This document shows positions 12,650 to 23,769 of a DNA stretch of 64,000 bases, one piece after another; the stretch's first letter is position 1, and each line of letters opens with the position of its first letter. The stretch is from Talpa occidentalis (lineage: Eukaryota; Chordata; Mammalia; Eulipotyphla; Talpidae), in contig NW_023601212.1 of NCBI RefSeq assembly GCF_014898055.3, positions 52,316,329 through 52,380,328 of the forward strand, in the 5' to 3' direction. The notes below the pieces were generated by a model. That model searched no databases, had not been told where the DNA came from, and saw nothing but the letters and a program-made list of their open reading frames with translations. The position numbers and the translations under genes are program-made.

Positions 12650-12735
12650 TTTTATATATATATGTGTGTGTGTATATGTATACACACACATATATATATT
12701 AAATATATAAAAATTTTATTTTATATCTATACACA
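12650..12735. repeat. TA/TG/CA-rich simple repeat
   Basis: Alternating tatatatatgtgtgtgtgta and tacacacacatatatatatt with self-complementary halves. The phrase aaaaggaaaggga(c/t)agttactgaa occurs at both ends (about 12625 and 12740), so the tract lies between two copies of a short direct repeat. Confidence 0.75.
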
Positions 12736-13334
12736 CATTAAAAAGGAAAGGGACAGTTACTGAAATTCATATATTTATCATGGAACTAATCATCACTTCT
12801 CTAGGTTTTATGCAAGCAACTCAGTCTACAGAGTGGACTTAGGGGTAGTGAAAATGTTGGCATAAAACCTTTAAGATTTTAAGCCTTTAAGTTTTAAAGC
12901 TTTAAGTCCTCCATGTACTTACCACTATCATGAAATCATAGCTGTTTCAAAAGAATGACCGCATTTGACAACAGTATTTCAGAGGCATTTCTTTCAACAA
13001 ATGCTTATTGGATTTCTGGTCTTGTTCTGGCATCACACTTGATGGTGACTGAAGCAGAACACTCTATTATCAGGCCATCATCCTCACTAGACTGCCAACC
13101 AGCACACCCACATGCACTTTATGCTTGGATTTATTTTCATGTGGCCACTTGAAAATTAATGCCTGGAGGGAAGCAGAAGTGAATTACTGCCTGCACTTGA
13201 TACAGTCTATGGGCAGAATACTCCATGACAGAAGCTCAGGGTGCCCACTGATTTATGAATGCCAACACCTCTCTGCTTGTCTATGTGTGTTATTACACCA
13301 TTGTTCTTTAATGGATTCTAGTAATATACTTTTA

Positions 13335-13510
13335 AATAGTTGTTCAAATGTATGTGCATTAGAATCATCTGGTCAAGTTGTCAAAAATGCAGATTTCCAA
13401 ACCCGCTCTGAAGACTTAGTGAAGCAAGGTGTCTGCGTTTTTAACAACACTTCAGATGGTTCTGTGAAGATATTTTTGTGGACTACAATTGGAGAAACAT
13501 TGCTTTAATT
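13335..13510 (+). mobile_element. MER5-like hAT DNA transposon remnant
   Basis: gtgcattagaatcatctgg, tcaaaaatgcagatttcca and the closing tggactacaattggagaaac follow the order of MER5. About 175 bp, non-coding. Confidence 0.65.
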
Positions 13511-15292
13511 AAACTCACTCTCAGCAGACCATAGCTGTTAAGGATGTGATATCTTTGCTGTGAATCTGTGGGGACTTTTCCTTTTGGAATTTTTTTTCTG
13601 TATATCAAAAGGATTATAGTCAGTTATTAGGTCATCTTTATTTGAAACAAAAGGGTCAAGTTGCTTGTTAGCTAAGTGAATATGAGAAAGTAAATGGAGA
13701 ATAATTAAAATTAGGAGTTTAGAAACTATCATCAGCTTCTATAATGTAATCATAAAATATATTACTTGGACAAAACCAAAATGTCAGATGGACCTGTTAT
13801 TGATTTAAACCACTAAAGTTTACAAGAAGTTTTACAACCCTGGAATTCTGAAACTATTTTTGGTGCATGTAGTTTCATGCCATCTTTTGGGAAGATCTGT
13901 ATCCCATACCACTGACATTTTTGTTTGTCAAGATTTAGATAAAAGGATGTGAGTCTTTGCCCACACATTGCCTCTTTGCTTCACCACTTGGGCTGGAAAT
14001 AATTAAGGTGGAGCTGAAACAATGACTCAATGCCTATTTACCCTATGGGCATTAATTCACCAAGTGTTGAAATAAGTACACAGTGTAAAAAAGAAACAAT
14101 ACTGTTTCTTTTCCTACATTAGACATTTGTTCCTTAATGCATTTCTAGGAAATTTTCAAAGTGTTGGGCTAAGTTTTGCTATAATTTATCCTTTTCAGAG
14201 CTTCCCTCTCCTTCCATGCCAGCAAAGATTACAAATTAAGTGAAGAAAGTGAACTGAGATGTGGTTATCATAATCCACTCTTAAACCAGCCTCTTAAAAT
14301 TACTTTTCATTCTATGTCTCCCACTGCTACAGATCGTAGCTTGCAAAGATGAGACTTTATGCAGACTGCAGTATCAAAGTTTGCAGCTGTCAGTGGTTTT
14401 CCACTGTCCTACATCCTTTGGTAGCTTAACTTTTGAAGTGGCTTACTAACAAAGCAAGAGGAGAAACTAGGAAAATTACTACTCTTGACAAAAATTCTAA
14501 AATATTGTCTTTACTGAAAAATAAAAATAAGAAGAATTGAAGGGGAGAGCTCTGCACTAGTTTCCAATAAAAGTCTATTGATATTTTGACCTATAAACAC
14601 AGTGTAGCCATGCTGTTGTATGGTATTTTATCGTTTTGTCAGAATTTGAATTCATTATATGACCCACTGAGTCTACAATAGCAGAGCCAGCTGGTTATAT
14701 CACTGTTAACTTCTGCCAATTCAATTTGCTACACTCTCTTCCCACCTGGTCTCTCCCAGGGAAGTTCCCGTTCTGCTTTCCCTTTCTTGTTTGACCCGAG
14801 AAAACCTCTCCCTCTTCTTCAAAGATTCAAATGAAGATCAAGCCTCAAAAGACACTTTCTCAACCCATGCTTTTGACTTTACTTGTGTGTAATAATCCAG
14901 GTGACTGAGTTACGAGTCATTGGCATAATATATCTGGTTGTCTCCTGTTTATCCTTGCCTTTGAAATTAGGCTATTAGCATCTGACTCACTCCCATAATT
15001 CACATCTGCAGTTTTGAGTGTGGCTCCCTATCAAAGCCCAACTGCTTCTAGACAGACACTTCCTGGCAAATAGTAGTCACTCACATTTGTTGAATGAATG
15101 AATGATGTTTATGGTCTGCATGCCCCTCCTTCCCACACACTTTGTGTTTTTTCAGTTGCCTTTTGCCTAGTTACATGTTTTCTAATATTTGGGGGGAACA
15201 TAAAAGAGATTGTTAGCCCCATTAGAAGGAATGAACCCTAAGGGATGATGATGAGATACATTTTTGTACATTTCATTTGAAATGCTAATTGA

Positions 15293-15560
15293 GGGTCTCC
15301 CTGGTGGCACAAGGGATTAAGCACAGCACTGTGAAGCCTCTGCAGCACAAGTTGGATCCCTGGCCAGCCAGGGGGCTACCCACATGGTGCAGCAGACCTC
15401 TCCTGTCTGGCCTGCTGCTCCCCTCAGCAGTGTATTTCTGTCAGTCTCCCTGTTCTGTTCCCCACTCTGTCTCTGGTGAGTCTTCTCACCCCTCACAGCT
15501 CTGGCCTGTACCCCAGTTCTTGTATGCATAAATAAATAAATCTTCTTATAAAAAAAAGAA
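15293..15560 (+). mobile_element. tRNA-derived SINE, 'gcacaaggggttaag' type
   Basis: Head ggtctccctggtggcacaag, usual body and an aataaataaatcttc end. The target duplication tgctaattga is at 15283 and 15562. There is a short deletion in the tRNA-like part (the actgtgaagcctctgcag join). Confidence 0.92.
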
Positions 15561-16542
15561 GTGCTAATTGAATATTCCCCTTAAAATCACATGTTTACTT
15601 AACATTTTAAAATCATGTTTAAATAACATTTTTACTGCTCTTCTTTAGTCCATTTTCCTTTGCCACCCTCCCACTCAGTCTTTTTATTTGCTAGTTTGTC
15701 TGCCATGGCCCTGTTGGAAGATATAAACATTGAGTTAGAACTTGCAATAACTACCTTTTCTCTAAAATAATATATCTGAAGTATAAAAAGTATCAGACTC
15801 AGCTGAATTATTAACTATCTCAGGTAGATTAACTAAAATGCAGACATCCCACTGTAAAGTTACTGATTATAGGTTTTAGGGGATAGGGGACAGGAGTATG
15901 TTTTCAGCAAGAACCCTAAGTGCTACTTTTGAGACTTAACTACCCTTGACCAAAAATGTATTAGCTCCAAACTGGAAAATTAAATATAAAACAGAACTAT
16001 TTGCTGACTACTAATATAAATGCCACCACTTAAGGGTTGTGCAGTACCCAACCTGCACAACCATACAAGGCAACCCTGTCACAATTAACAATATTTATCT
16101 CACACTTTCATTATTTTGTTTGGTAAATAAAAAGCTAGGTTAATTCTTCTAATGAAGACAAGCATCATGATCCTGAATCCCTGGTCTTGTCATCATCATG
16201 TTAATTATTACAGAATAACCTTCCTTGTTGGGTGAGATCACAATGATTGTCTAGTAGTTGGACTGATATGTTGGCTGCAGTGAACAGAAATGTATATCTC
16301 CTCTAGGTAGACAGAGGAATTCTGGATAAATCACCTAATAACCCATTCCTCTCACAGAAGACATGCAGGGGAGAGGCATACTATGTAAAAAGTATATAAT
16401 CTGTGGTATTCTATAATATATCTTATCTCAGACATTTTGAATAGATTCATTGAAAATATCCTTACATCACATATTGATATAAACAAATTAGAAATCATAA
16501 ATCACATTTTTGCCACCTTCTTTTTGTGTTTTCTGTCTCTAG

Positions 16543-16691
16543 TTGACACTCCAGATCCATATGTGGAACTTTTCATATCCTCAACCCCTGACAGCAGGAA
16601 GAGAACAAGACATTTTAATAATGATGTAAATCCTGTGTGGAATGAGACATTTGAATTTATTTTGGATCCCAATCAGGACAATGTTCTGGAG
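16543..16691 (+). CDS. PLA2G4A: PLA2G4A coding exon, residues 39-88 (C2 domain)
   Basis: Begins with two bases of Leu39 and ends in phase 0 after GAG (Glu88). Acceptor ctctag, donor gtgagt. It encodes [12 protein letters not shown], then [20 protein letters not shown] and ends DNVLE. The calcium ligands Asp40, Thr41, Asp43 and Asn65, known for this C2 domain, are all present. The basic RKRTRH strand, reported to contact acidic lipids, is intact. Against human there are only conservative changes (Thr51 to Ser, Ile67 to Val, Glu84 to Asp). A longer ORF runs back into the intron to 16437, but the exon starts at 16543 by splice site and phase. Confidence 0.98.
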
Positions 16692-17313
16692 GTGAGTGAA
16701 TTATTTGGGGACTGTTAAATGGTCACCTTCATGTTGACACTGATGCTCAAGTAGGTGTGGTTGGCATCCAGCTGTGCAACATGGTAGTCTAGCTTGTAAA
16801 TGGTGCTCATCAATTCTGTGAGGGTCCAGTGGAAATGAAGACATTATGTAGGGCTGGGAAGAAGCCATTATCCTCCCCCACGTACTTCAGAGAAAACATA
16901 TTTTCTGTTTTAAAGAAGATCCAAGTATGAAAGAATAAAAATATTTTCAATTCCCTTTCAAATAAGTTATAATAAATCCTTTTGAATGTAATTGCATGGA
17001 CTTCCTGCATTAATTTATGTCTTACATTCCAAAATGACATTTCTTTTGAGAGGGGATAAAGTTCCATTTTTGAAAGCAGGATAATGAAATAGGTCAACTG
17101 GGAAGATTTTTTATAATCATCATTATTTCAATAGCAAATGTAGACTTCAGGAAGGAAAGACAGCTGTATTGTTACCTGTTGAATATTGAGGCTCTCAAAT
17201 GAGAAATATGAATTAAAAATTTAATTTGTTAAATGTCATGGGAATTTTTGGATGTAGATTCCATATATCCAAGGGAAACTTTATAGTCATGGTCTAGCTT
17301 TCCCTCTGTATAG
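16692..17313 (+). other. PLA2G4A: PLA2G4A intron, 622 bp
   Basis: Donor gtgagt, acceptor tgtatag. No repeat or ORF of interest was recognised inside. Confidence 0.93.
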
Positions 17314-17427
17314 ATCACGTTAATGGATTCCAATTACGTCATGGATGAAACTCTAGGGACAGCGACATTCCCCATATCATCTATGAAAGTGGGAGAGAAG
17401 AAAGAAGTTCCTTTTGTTTTCAACCAA
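17314..17427 (+). CDS. PLA2G4A: PLA2G4A coding exon, residues 89-126 (C2 domain, third Ca-binding loop)
   Basis: 38 whole codons in phase 0, acceptor tatag, donor gtaagt. It reads [19 protein letters not shown] and ends [10 protein letters not shown]. Asp93 and Asn95 of the third calcium-binding loop are conserved. Position 94, a backbone-type ligand, is Ser instead of human Ala. The membrane-inserting Tyr96-Val97-Met98 tip is unchanged. Human Thr-Val at 108-109 is Pro-Ile here. Confidence 0.98.
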
Positions 17428-17599
17428 GTAAGTAACACAACAGAATTACATGCATGATAAAAAGATATCACCATACTATGAGATGTGTGCCTGTGAGGTG
17501 TGTACAGAGTGCTGTGGGAAGACAGACTAAAGAAAGATTGTGTTATGAGAAGAGGACAGGAAGGGCTTGATTTCAGTAGATGACTTGTAACCTCTTGAT

Positions 17600-17770
17600 G
17601 TGGGGATCAGCTTGGCATTTCAGGCCAGGCTGTTTGGTGTTTAAATCCCAGTTCTGTCCCTTACCATCTGTTTTATCCTGGTGAAGTCACTTAGCTCCTC
17701 TCCTTCTCAGTCTCCTCATCTGTAAAATGGAGATTATATCTCACAAGAGAGTCATTATGATTAAGTGTTT
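17600..17770 (+). mobile_element. MIR ancient SINE
   Basis: Contains aaatcccagttctgtccctt, tggtgaagtcacttagc and cctcatctgtaaaatgg in MIR order. It is about 170 bp and moderately diverged. Confidence 0.85.
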
Positions 17771-17850
17771 TAATTTTATGTACATATAATCTCTTGTGAT
17801 ACTGTGTATTGGCAATAAAATGAATATTACAAATGTATACCTTAAATCCA

Positions 17851-17888
17851 TTTAGATATTATCATATTATTACGTGTAGTCTGGAGGC
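17851..17888. repeat. 38-bp direct repeat, copy 1
   Basis: Identical to 19446-19483 except for one base (atattAtcat here, atattGtcat there). The first 24 bases look like flanking DNA and the last 14 (tgtagtctggaggc) are the outer end of the LTR-like piece that follows. Confidence 0.9.
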
Positions 17889-18480
17889 ACAGTAGTGAAA
17901 GAATTCACCAGAGACCGAGTGAAAAATAGAACAGATGGATTTACTATGAGAGGCAGCAGACAAGACAGGAGGGGTCTCCTCTGTCACTAGTGAGGTCCTG
18001 GGGCTCTTTTTATTTATTTTTTAAAAGATTTATTTATTTATTTATACAAGCACTGGGTACAGTCAGAGGCAAGGGAAAGTGAGAGAATTCACCAGAGCCA
18101 GAGCAGGGAGCAGAACAGGCAGACTGACAAAGTACACTGCTAAGGGGAGCAGCGGGCGGCAGGAGAGGTCTGCGCGCCATGTGGGACCCTCGCCCGGTGG
18201 CCGGGGATAGAACTGGCACTGCAGAGGCTGCGGGCAGCTTCTCAACCCAGTGCTCAACCGCTGCACCACCGGGGAGGCCCCCCAGGCTCTTTTTATACTC
18301 CAGGCACCATTGGTTAGGGTGACTAGTCTTGGGTGTGTCCTAGCTGATTATGTGAATTAGCACAACAAAGCATCAGCTTTTTGGAGCATCAGCTTAATAC
18401 TCAGGTTTCCATGGCAGTTCCACCTCCTCCCTTTATCCAGTCAAGCCTCCCTAACTTGCCTGCTGGGCAAGGAATGGGGA
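17875..18480 (-). mobile_element. LTR-like fragment, split by a SINE
   Basis: Read on the minus strand it ends ...gcctccagactaca, an LTR-type CA terminus, after gtgaattctttcactac. The plus-strand segment after the SINE (caggcaccattggttagg ... ctgctgggcaaggaatggg) appears to be its continuation. The outer end at 18480 and the family are uncertain. Confidence 0.5.
18012..18281 (-). mobile_element. tRNA-derived SINE inside an LTR-like fragment
   Basis: Minus-strand copy: ggcctccccggtggtgcagc head, tctggtgaattctctcac body, aataaataaataaatctttt end. The target duplication ggctctttttat flanks it (18002 and 18284). Confidence 0.92.
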
Positions 18481-18505
18481 CTTGGGTTTTTAAATTTAGC
18501 AATGA

Positions 18506-18769
18506 GGGTCTCCCTAGTGGCACAAGGGGTTAAGACGCAGCACTATGAAGCTACCTGCAGCCACTGCAGCACAAATTTGATCCCTGGCCAGGGAGCTGAC
18601 CCACCTGGCACAGCAGGTCTTATCTCACCTGCTGCTCCCCTCAGCAATGTATTTCAGTCTGCCTGCCTGTTCTATTCTCCACTCTCTCCCTGGTGAGTCC
18701 TCTCACCCCCCACACCTCTGGCCTGTACCCCAGTTCTTGTATGCATAAATAAATAAATCTAAAAAAAGA
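18506..18769 (+). mobile_element. tRNA-derived SINE, 'gcacaaggggttaag' type
   Basis: Head gtctccctagtggcacaagg, end aaataaataaatcta plus a short A tail. The target duplication taaatttagcaa is at about 18491 and 18770. Confidence 0.92.
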
Positions 18770-19445
18770 TAAATTTAGCAACGATACCATGAGTTACCAT
18801 TAATTATAATTATATTTCACTTATATGAAATATGATTATATACTACTTAGTTTATCTTTATCACCACATAATTTATTACAGTTAAATATATAATAATCAT
18901 TTATTATAGAAATATATGTAAGTGCTATACTCACATAGATGTATCCACATCATCTAGTGCATCTTAGAACAGTACCTGGTACATAGTAAACATTACATAA
19001 ATGCTTATTATTTTGGTTGCTGCTGTTATTGTACATAAAGAAATTAAGAATTTCAGTGGTCAGAGAAGCAGTTATGAGCAATCCAGGCAGAAGAAACCGA
19101 AAAGACATGGAGTCTTAAAAGAAGAGAGCAAGTTGAGGCCTGGCAAGTTCAAGGGCCTGGTGGGTAAGGGTTGTTGAGTAGCAGGGTAAAGAGATTAGAG
19201 GTAGTCAAAGGTTAAAATCACAGACCTCACCAATTACGCGGTGCTAGGATCCCATCTCACTACATGTTTGTTGAGACCTTTGTGAGTGTGAATTAGCTTT
19301 CCAAAGTGTACTGCTTCTTTCCACTTTTCAGTCTCTCTGACACAAAGATTGATTCTAAGAGAAGATTTTGTGGGAAAACATGTATTTCTCCTTCTCTGGT
19401 CATATCCTCTGCTTAGGTGTATACCTCCAGGGTCTAAAAAAGGTT

Positions 19446-19483
19446 TTTAGATATTGTCATATTATTACGTGTAGTCTGGAGGC
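19446..19483. repeat. 38-bp direct repeat, copy 2
   Basis: Second copy of 17851-17888, with one mismatch. Here the LTR-like end is only 14 bp long before unrelated sequence (tacagactg) begins. Confidence 0.9.
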
Positions 19484-19525
19484 TACAGACTGTTTTTTTC
19501 ACATTCCTGAATTTAAAGTAGCTTA

Positions 19526-19788
19526 CATGCTCAGCGAAATAAGTCAGAAAGAAAAAGAAAAATACCGGATGGTCTCACTCATAGCAGGAATCTAGAAAAC
19601 TTAAATAAGGGACCAGGAAAAAGAATAACTATAAGAAAGAAAATATCAAAATCAACAAACAACTATGAACCAGAGACACTCTATGGGGGGTGGGGGGCAG
19701 GGAAAGGAGGGCTTGGGTCAAATTAAGGGGGTTGTAATTGTATGGGGAATATAAAAAATAAAATTTAAATAAAATGTGGAAAAAAAAA
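19526..19788 (+). mobile_element. 5'-truncated L1, ORF2 C-terminus plus 3' UTR
   Basis: Encodes the last ORF2 residues (LSEISQKEKEKYRMVSLIAGI without its first L), then a G-rich 3' UTR (ggggggtggggggcaggg), an aatataaaaaataaaattt tail and poly(A). Target duplication taaagta(g/c)ctta at 19514-19525 and 19789-19800. This is the clearest reference for the L1 tail family in the window. Confidence 0.92.
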
Positions 19789-19961
19789 TAAAGTACCTTA
19801 ACATAATCACTTTTCTTTTGTGTGGCCTGAGGAAGTGGTTAGCCAAACTGCTTTTCTTCATGCTGTGTTCTGAAGTCCTTTACAGCTTTAATCTGAATGA
19901 CAGTTCTGTGACAGTGTGGGGAGAAGGTTAGTGTGTGTGGCTGTTGGGGAAGCCCCCTCCT

Positions 19962-20362
19962 CCTCAAGTCAGGAATGGCCACCGAGCAGGTTTTCTAGGA
20001 TCCAGCAGACCTGGTAAAGGAGGAGTCAGAGTCCTCAGTGGTTTTGCAGGGTTTTATTGGTATTGCCAGGTACACAGCAGGCAGAGGTACTGGGGCGCTG
20101 GGAGGCTGGCAGGCCTCCCAGCCCCCAGCAAGTCTTCACTCTATCCGGGCTCTCCGGCCTTCTCTCTCTCTTGGCTTCTGCTGGCGTCCCCATGACGCCA
20201 CCCTTAAAAAGCACAGTCTGAGCCCAGGTGAATCCCATCTACCTATGCCCACACCCTACTCCAGGTGCCCGCCATCAGGCATGCATTCAGGACTGCAGGG
20301 TTCTGTCATCTATCCTGATGGCGGGAGGGCAGAAAAGCCTGACATTTTTTCCTTACCCTACA
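19962..20362 (-). mobile_element. LTR of the 37.4-39.4 kb provirus family, minus strand
   Basis: On the minus strand it opens TGTAGGGTAAGG and matches the two LTRs of the provirus at 37397-39437 block by block: gcctgatggcgggcacctgg, the cttttaaggg block, and AATAAA opposite ttttattgg. The 5-base flanks do not match (cgtgc after; different before), and the left end is eroded. It could be a decayed solo LTR. The two ORFs here (86 and 121 codons) are LTR by-products. Confidence 0.85.
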
Positions 20363-21099
20363 CGTGCCCCCCTGCTAGCCTTTCAGTCTCTCCTCATCTC
20401 TGAGAGATCAGTCTTTTCTCTACAATCTTCACAGAGAACATTATCAATAAAAACTTCAAAGTTTTGTCATCCTGAAGTTATCCTAGGTCAACACAGAGTG
20501 ATGTCTGTGTCCAGGAGCCAGCTGCAAAAATAACTGGGAATTGGGAAAGTCTGAATCTCATTTTGTCTCTATTGCTAACCCTTTTCCAGAATGTTTAACT
20601 TATCATTCTCTCCCTCTGTCTTATTTTCTTCATCTTTAAAATAAAGGTTTTGATTAACTTATTTCTAAGATCCTTTCTAATTTATATAATTCTGTGATGT
20701 AGAAAGAATGCTTATTTTTCATTTGACCATTTTCACCCAAAAGCTTTCAGTTCTTCCCATTTTATAGATAGGATCACAAAATAATAATAGTGCAATAATA
20801 CAAATTTTTATTATTTAATTTTAAATGTCTGACCTATCAACAGATTATTTTTCTTAATAGGATAAGTTGAGCTTTTATTGTGCTCTTAAAACTTTGCTAA
20901 ATATTAAAGATACTGCAAAAATGCCATCCCAAGGAATTTGTTTGAAAAGGAATACATACTGATAAGTAATAAAATAATGCATTTATGCATTCATTTACCT
21001 ACTTAGGAGTTATTTATTGAACATTTGTATATTCTAGGCAAAATTCTATGTAATGGGTAAATAGCACAGGGAATGATACATGACCATTTGGTTCCTGGT

Positions 21100-21546
21100 T
21101 GTAGGGTAAGGAAAAATGTCAGGCTTTTCTGCCCTCCCGCCTTCAGGATAGATGATGGATCCTTGCGGTCCTGAATGCATGCCTGATAGTGGGCACCTGG
21201 AATAGGGTGTGGGCATGCGTGGATGGGATTCACCTGGACTGAGACTGGGCTTTTAAGGGCGGCATCATGGGGACACCAGCAGAAGCCAAGAACGAACAGA
21301 AGCCAAAAGAGAAGACGAGAAAGAAGTAGCAGAAGCCGAGAGAGAAGCAGAGAATGCCAGAGAGCCCAGATAGAGTGAAGACTTGCTGGGGGCTGGGAGG
21401 CCTGCCAGCCTCCCGGCCCCCCAGCACCCCTGCCTGCCATATGCCTGGTAAATCCCAATGAAAGACCTGCAAAAGCCACTCTGACTCCTCCTTTACCCAG
21501 TCTGCTGGATCAGAAAACCTGCACTGTGGCCTGTCCTGCCCATACA
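21100..21546 (+). mobile_element. Solo LTR of the same family, plus strand
   Basis: Opens tgtagggtaaggaaaaatgt and closes gcccataca, in the opposite orientation to the copy at 20 kb. Flanks ctggt (21095-21099) and ctggg (21547-21551) match at 4 of 5 bases, as expected for a 5-bp target duplication. The poly(A) signal seen in sister copies is AATGAA here. The 158-codon minus-strand ORF across it is not a gene. Confidence 0.88.
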
Positions 21547-21772
21547 CTGGGACATCTACATTCTAATGGGGAATGTCAGTGGGTGGCAGTTTTCACTGCC
21601 ATCAACACAGTATCAGTGAGTGATAACTACTGTATAGTGCTACACTATAAAGAAAATAAAATAGATAGTGTTACACAGAACAGCTGGTGTGCCGCTAAAG
21701 TTTATATAGTTAAGTTAAGGAAGGCATCTCTAAAGCATAATTTTCCCCCAAATTTTATTATAAAAATTTTCA

Positions 21773-22021
21773 GGGCCTCCTTGGTAGCATAGGAGTTAAG
21801 TCTCAGCACTATGGCCTCAGCTCCTGGCCAGGGAGCTAACCCACATATGACAAAAAACAGACCTCACCTGTCTCGGCCGCTGCTCCCCTCGGCAGTGTAT
21901 TTCAGTCAATCCACCTTTTCTGCTCCCCACTCTGTTTCTGGTGACTCCTCTCACCCCTCTACCTCTGGCCTACACCCCAGTTCTTCTATGCATAAATAAA
22001 TAAGTAAATCTTGAAAAAAAA
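21773..22021 (+). mobile_element. tRNA-derived SINE with internal deletion
   Basis: Head gggcctccttggtagcatag. About 30 bp of the tRNA-like part, including the B-box-like segment, is missing (actatggcctcagctcctgg join). Body and aataaataagtaaatctt end are present. Confidence 0.88.
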
Positions 22022-22330
22022 TTCAAATGAAATAAGTCAAAAGGAGAAATACAAATACCAGATGGTGTTACATGTGGAACACAGAGAAGCGATACAAAGG
22101 GTCAGGTAAAAATGAATCATAACAAACCCTAAAAACCTGACTGTAGAACTGAGCCAATGCAAGGGGAAGGGTGAGAGCAAAGCCATGAGGGAGCTCAATA
22201 GAAGATGGTGGAGGATAATGGTTGCCTTGGTGAGGTGCAGTGTGGTAACAACACCCGAAGGAGGAGATCACAATCAAAGTACAATCATAAACACTGCAAA
22301 TCAGTGTTACCACAATTAAAAATAAATTCA
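22022..22330 (+). mobile_element. L1 3' end fragment, sense
   Basis: gaaataagtcaaaaggagaa matches the ORF2-end block of L1. It continues through a G/A-rich 3' UTR to tcagtgttaccacaattaa and an A-rich end. Diverged. Confidence 0.7.
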
Positions 22331-22374
22331 TAAAATATAAAGAAAATTTCAAACTTAAAATGTCGAAAGGTTTA

Positions 22375-22648
22375 GGACCTCCTTGGTGGCACAAGGGGTT
22401 AATCACAGCACTGTGAAGCTATCTGAAGCCTCTGCAGTGTGAGTTTGATCCCCAGCTGGCCAGGGAGCTTCCTACATAGCATAGCAGACCTCTCCTGTCT
22501 CTCCCGCTGCTCCCCTCAGCAGTATATTTCAGTCAGTCTGCCTGTTCTGTTTCCCACTCTGTCTCTGGTGAATCGTCTCACCCCCCACACCTCTGGCCTG
22601 TACCCCAGTTCATGTATGCATAAATAAATAAATCTTTTTTTAAAAAGC
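22375..22648 (+). mobile_element. tRNA-derived SINE, 'gcacaaggggttaa' type
   Basis: Head ggacctccttggtggcacaa, full body, aataaataaatctttttt end. Target duplication gaaaggttta at 22365 and 22650. Confidence 0.92.
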
Positions 22649-23769
22649 TGAAAGGTTTATAAAGCAAACACCCATACTACTCCCTCCTAAATTCCACAAT
22701 TAGTTCTACTCTATTTGTTTTGCCACATCTCTCTCTATCCTCCTAGCAAACCATCTTACTTTTTTGATACATTTATAAACAAATTACAGACCATTGATAC
22801 GCTTTACCACCCCTAAACACTTCATATATCATTAAATACAGTTCCGTATTCACATATTAAAATTTTGTGACAAATAAATCATGCAGACAATATGTGTAAT
22901 GAGAGTTATAACAAGTTATTCATTTAGCTCACAGATAACAATTGAGCACCTACTATGTGGCAATCTTTAGGCATTCCTTGCTCTTCCTTGCTCAGCAGCA
23001 AGCAAAACCAACAAAAATCGCTATCCTTGCTAAATGTATGCTTAGTAAGATAAACAAGAAGCAAGATGAATCAGGAAAAGGTACTTGTGTTAGTGTTAGT
23101 AATAAGTGCTAAATAAACTCGGAAAGGCAGAAAGGGGGTTATGTATACGAGTGTGAAAGAAAATACAGATGTAGTCCCCAAAATGTTATAAACACTTAAA
23201 TCTTTTATAAATTTGTAGCAGCTATAATGTAGTCACGGATATTTATAATTCCTAGAAGAGGTGGAGTTCTTCTCACCTAAGCCTCTCTGATGATACCTGA
23301 GGGCAGAGGGCACTCTGAATAGAAAGGTCCTGAGTAGAGGTTTGCTGGCCAATTGAGTAGCAGGAACATGATGAGCAGTAGGTGGGGCAGTGGAGATGAG
23401 GACAGAGAGGCAAAAAGCTTACAGGGGGTTTTGGTGGACATCAGTGGCTTAGACTTATGTGGTTGGATCACTCAAGAGGTAGAAGGTTGTCTAGTAGAGA
23501 GAACTACCTGAGCTACTCATAGTTTTGGGACTAGAGGGGAAAAGTATGTTCCAGAAACAGTGTCTCGATGAGTTGATGGGAACGGGGCATTCATGCATGG
23601 AGGAAGAACAGGTACACTGGAGTCAGACAGTAACAGAGCTCAAATTCCCAATGTCAGAATGTGGATATTCTCTTTCTGAGTTACAGAAAGGAAAAATTAT
23701 ATAAACAAGCTTTGACTTTTTCCTCAGTAGCTTTAGTAATGATACAGAGAATATCTGATACTGAAAACA

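Larger units (their letters stand above)
172..16542 (+). other. PLA2G4A: PLA2G4A intron, about 16.4 kb, repeat-rich
   Basis: Donor gtaagt, acceptor after a T-rich tract ending ctctag. Six SINE copies, L1 pieces (about 1.2-1.6, 4.6-4.8, 9.33-11.0 and 11.7-12.6 kb), two MER5-like and one MER20-like DNA transposon, and MIR traces lie inside and are listed separately. In 172-1198, 1600-1950, 2280-3330, 3490-4510, 6265-8580, 8895-9320, 12560-13330 and 13510-15290 I see no exon, RNA gene or element I can name, apart from short AT-rich simple repeats. Small ORFs there are AT-rich and look like chance. Confidence 0.9.

Noticed and set aside
16437..16542. Extension of the C2 exon upstream to an ATG
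   Set aside because: The ctctag acceptor at 16542 and codon phase fix the exon start. The upstream part is intron.
21003..21479. 158-codon minus-strand ORF
   Set aside because: Lies over a solo LTR. Similar strings appear at all four LTR copies.
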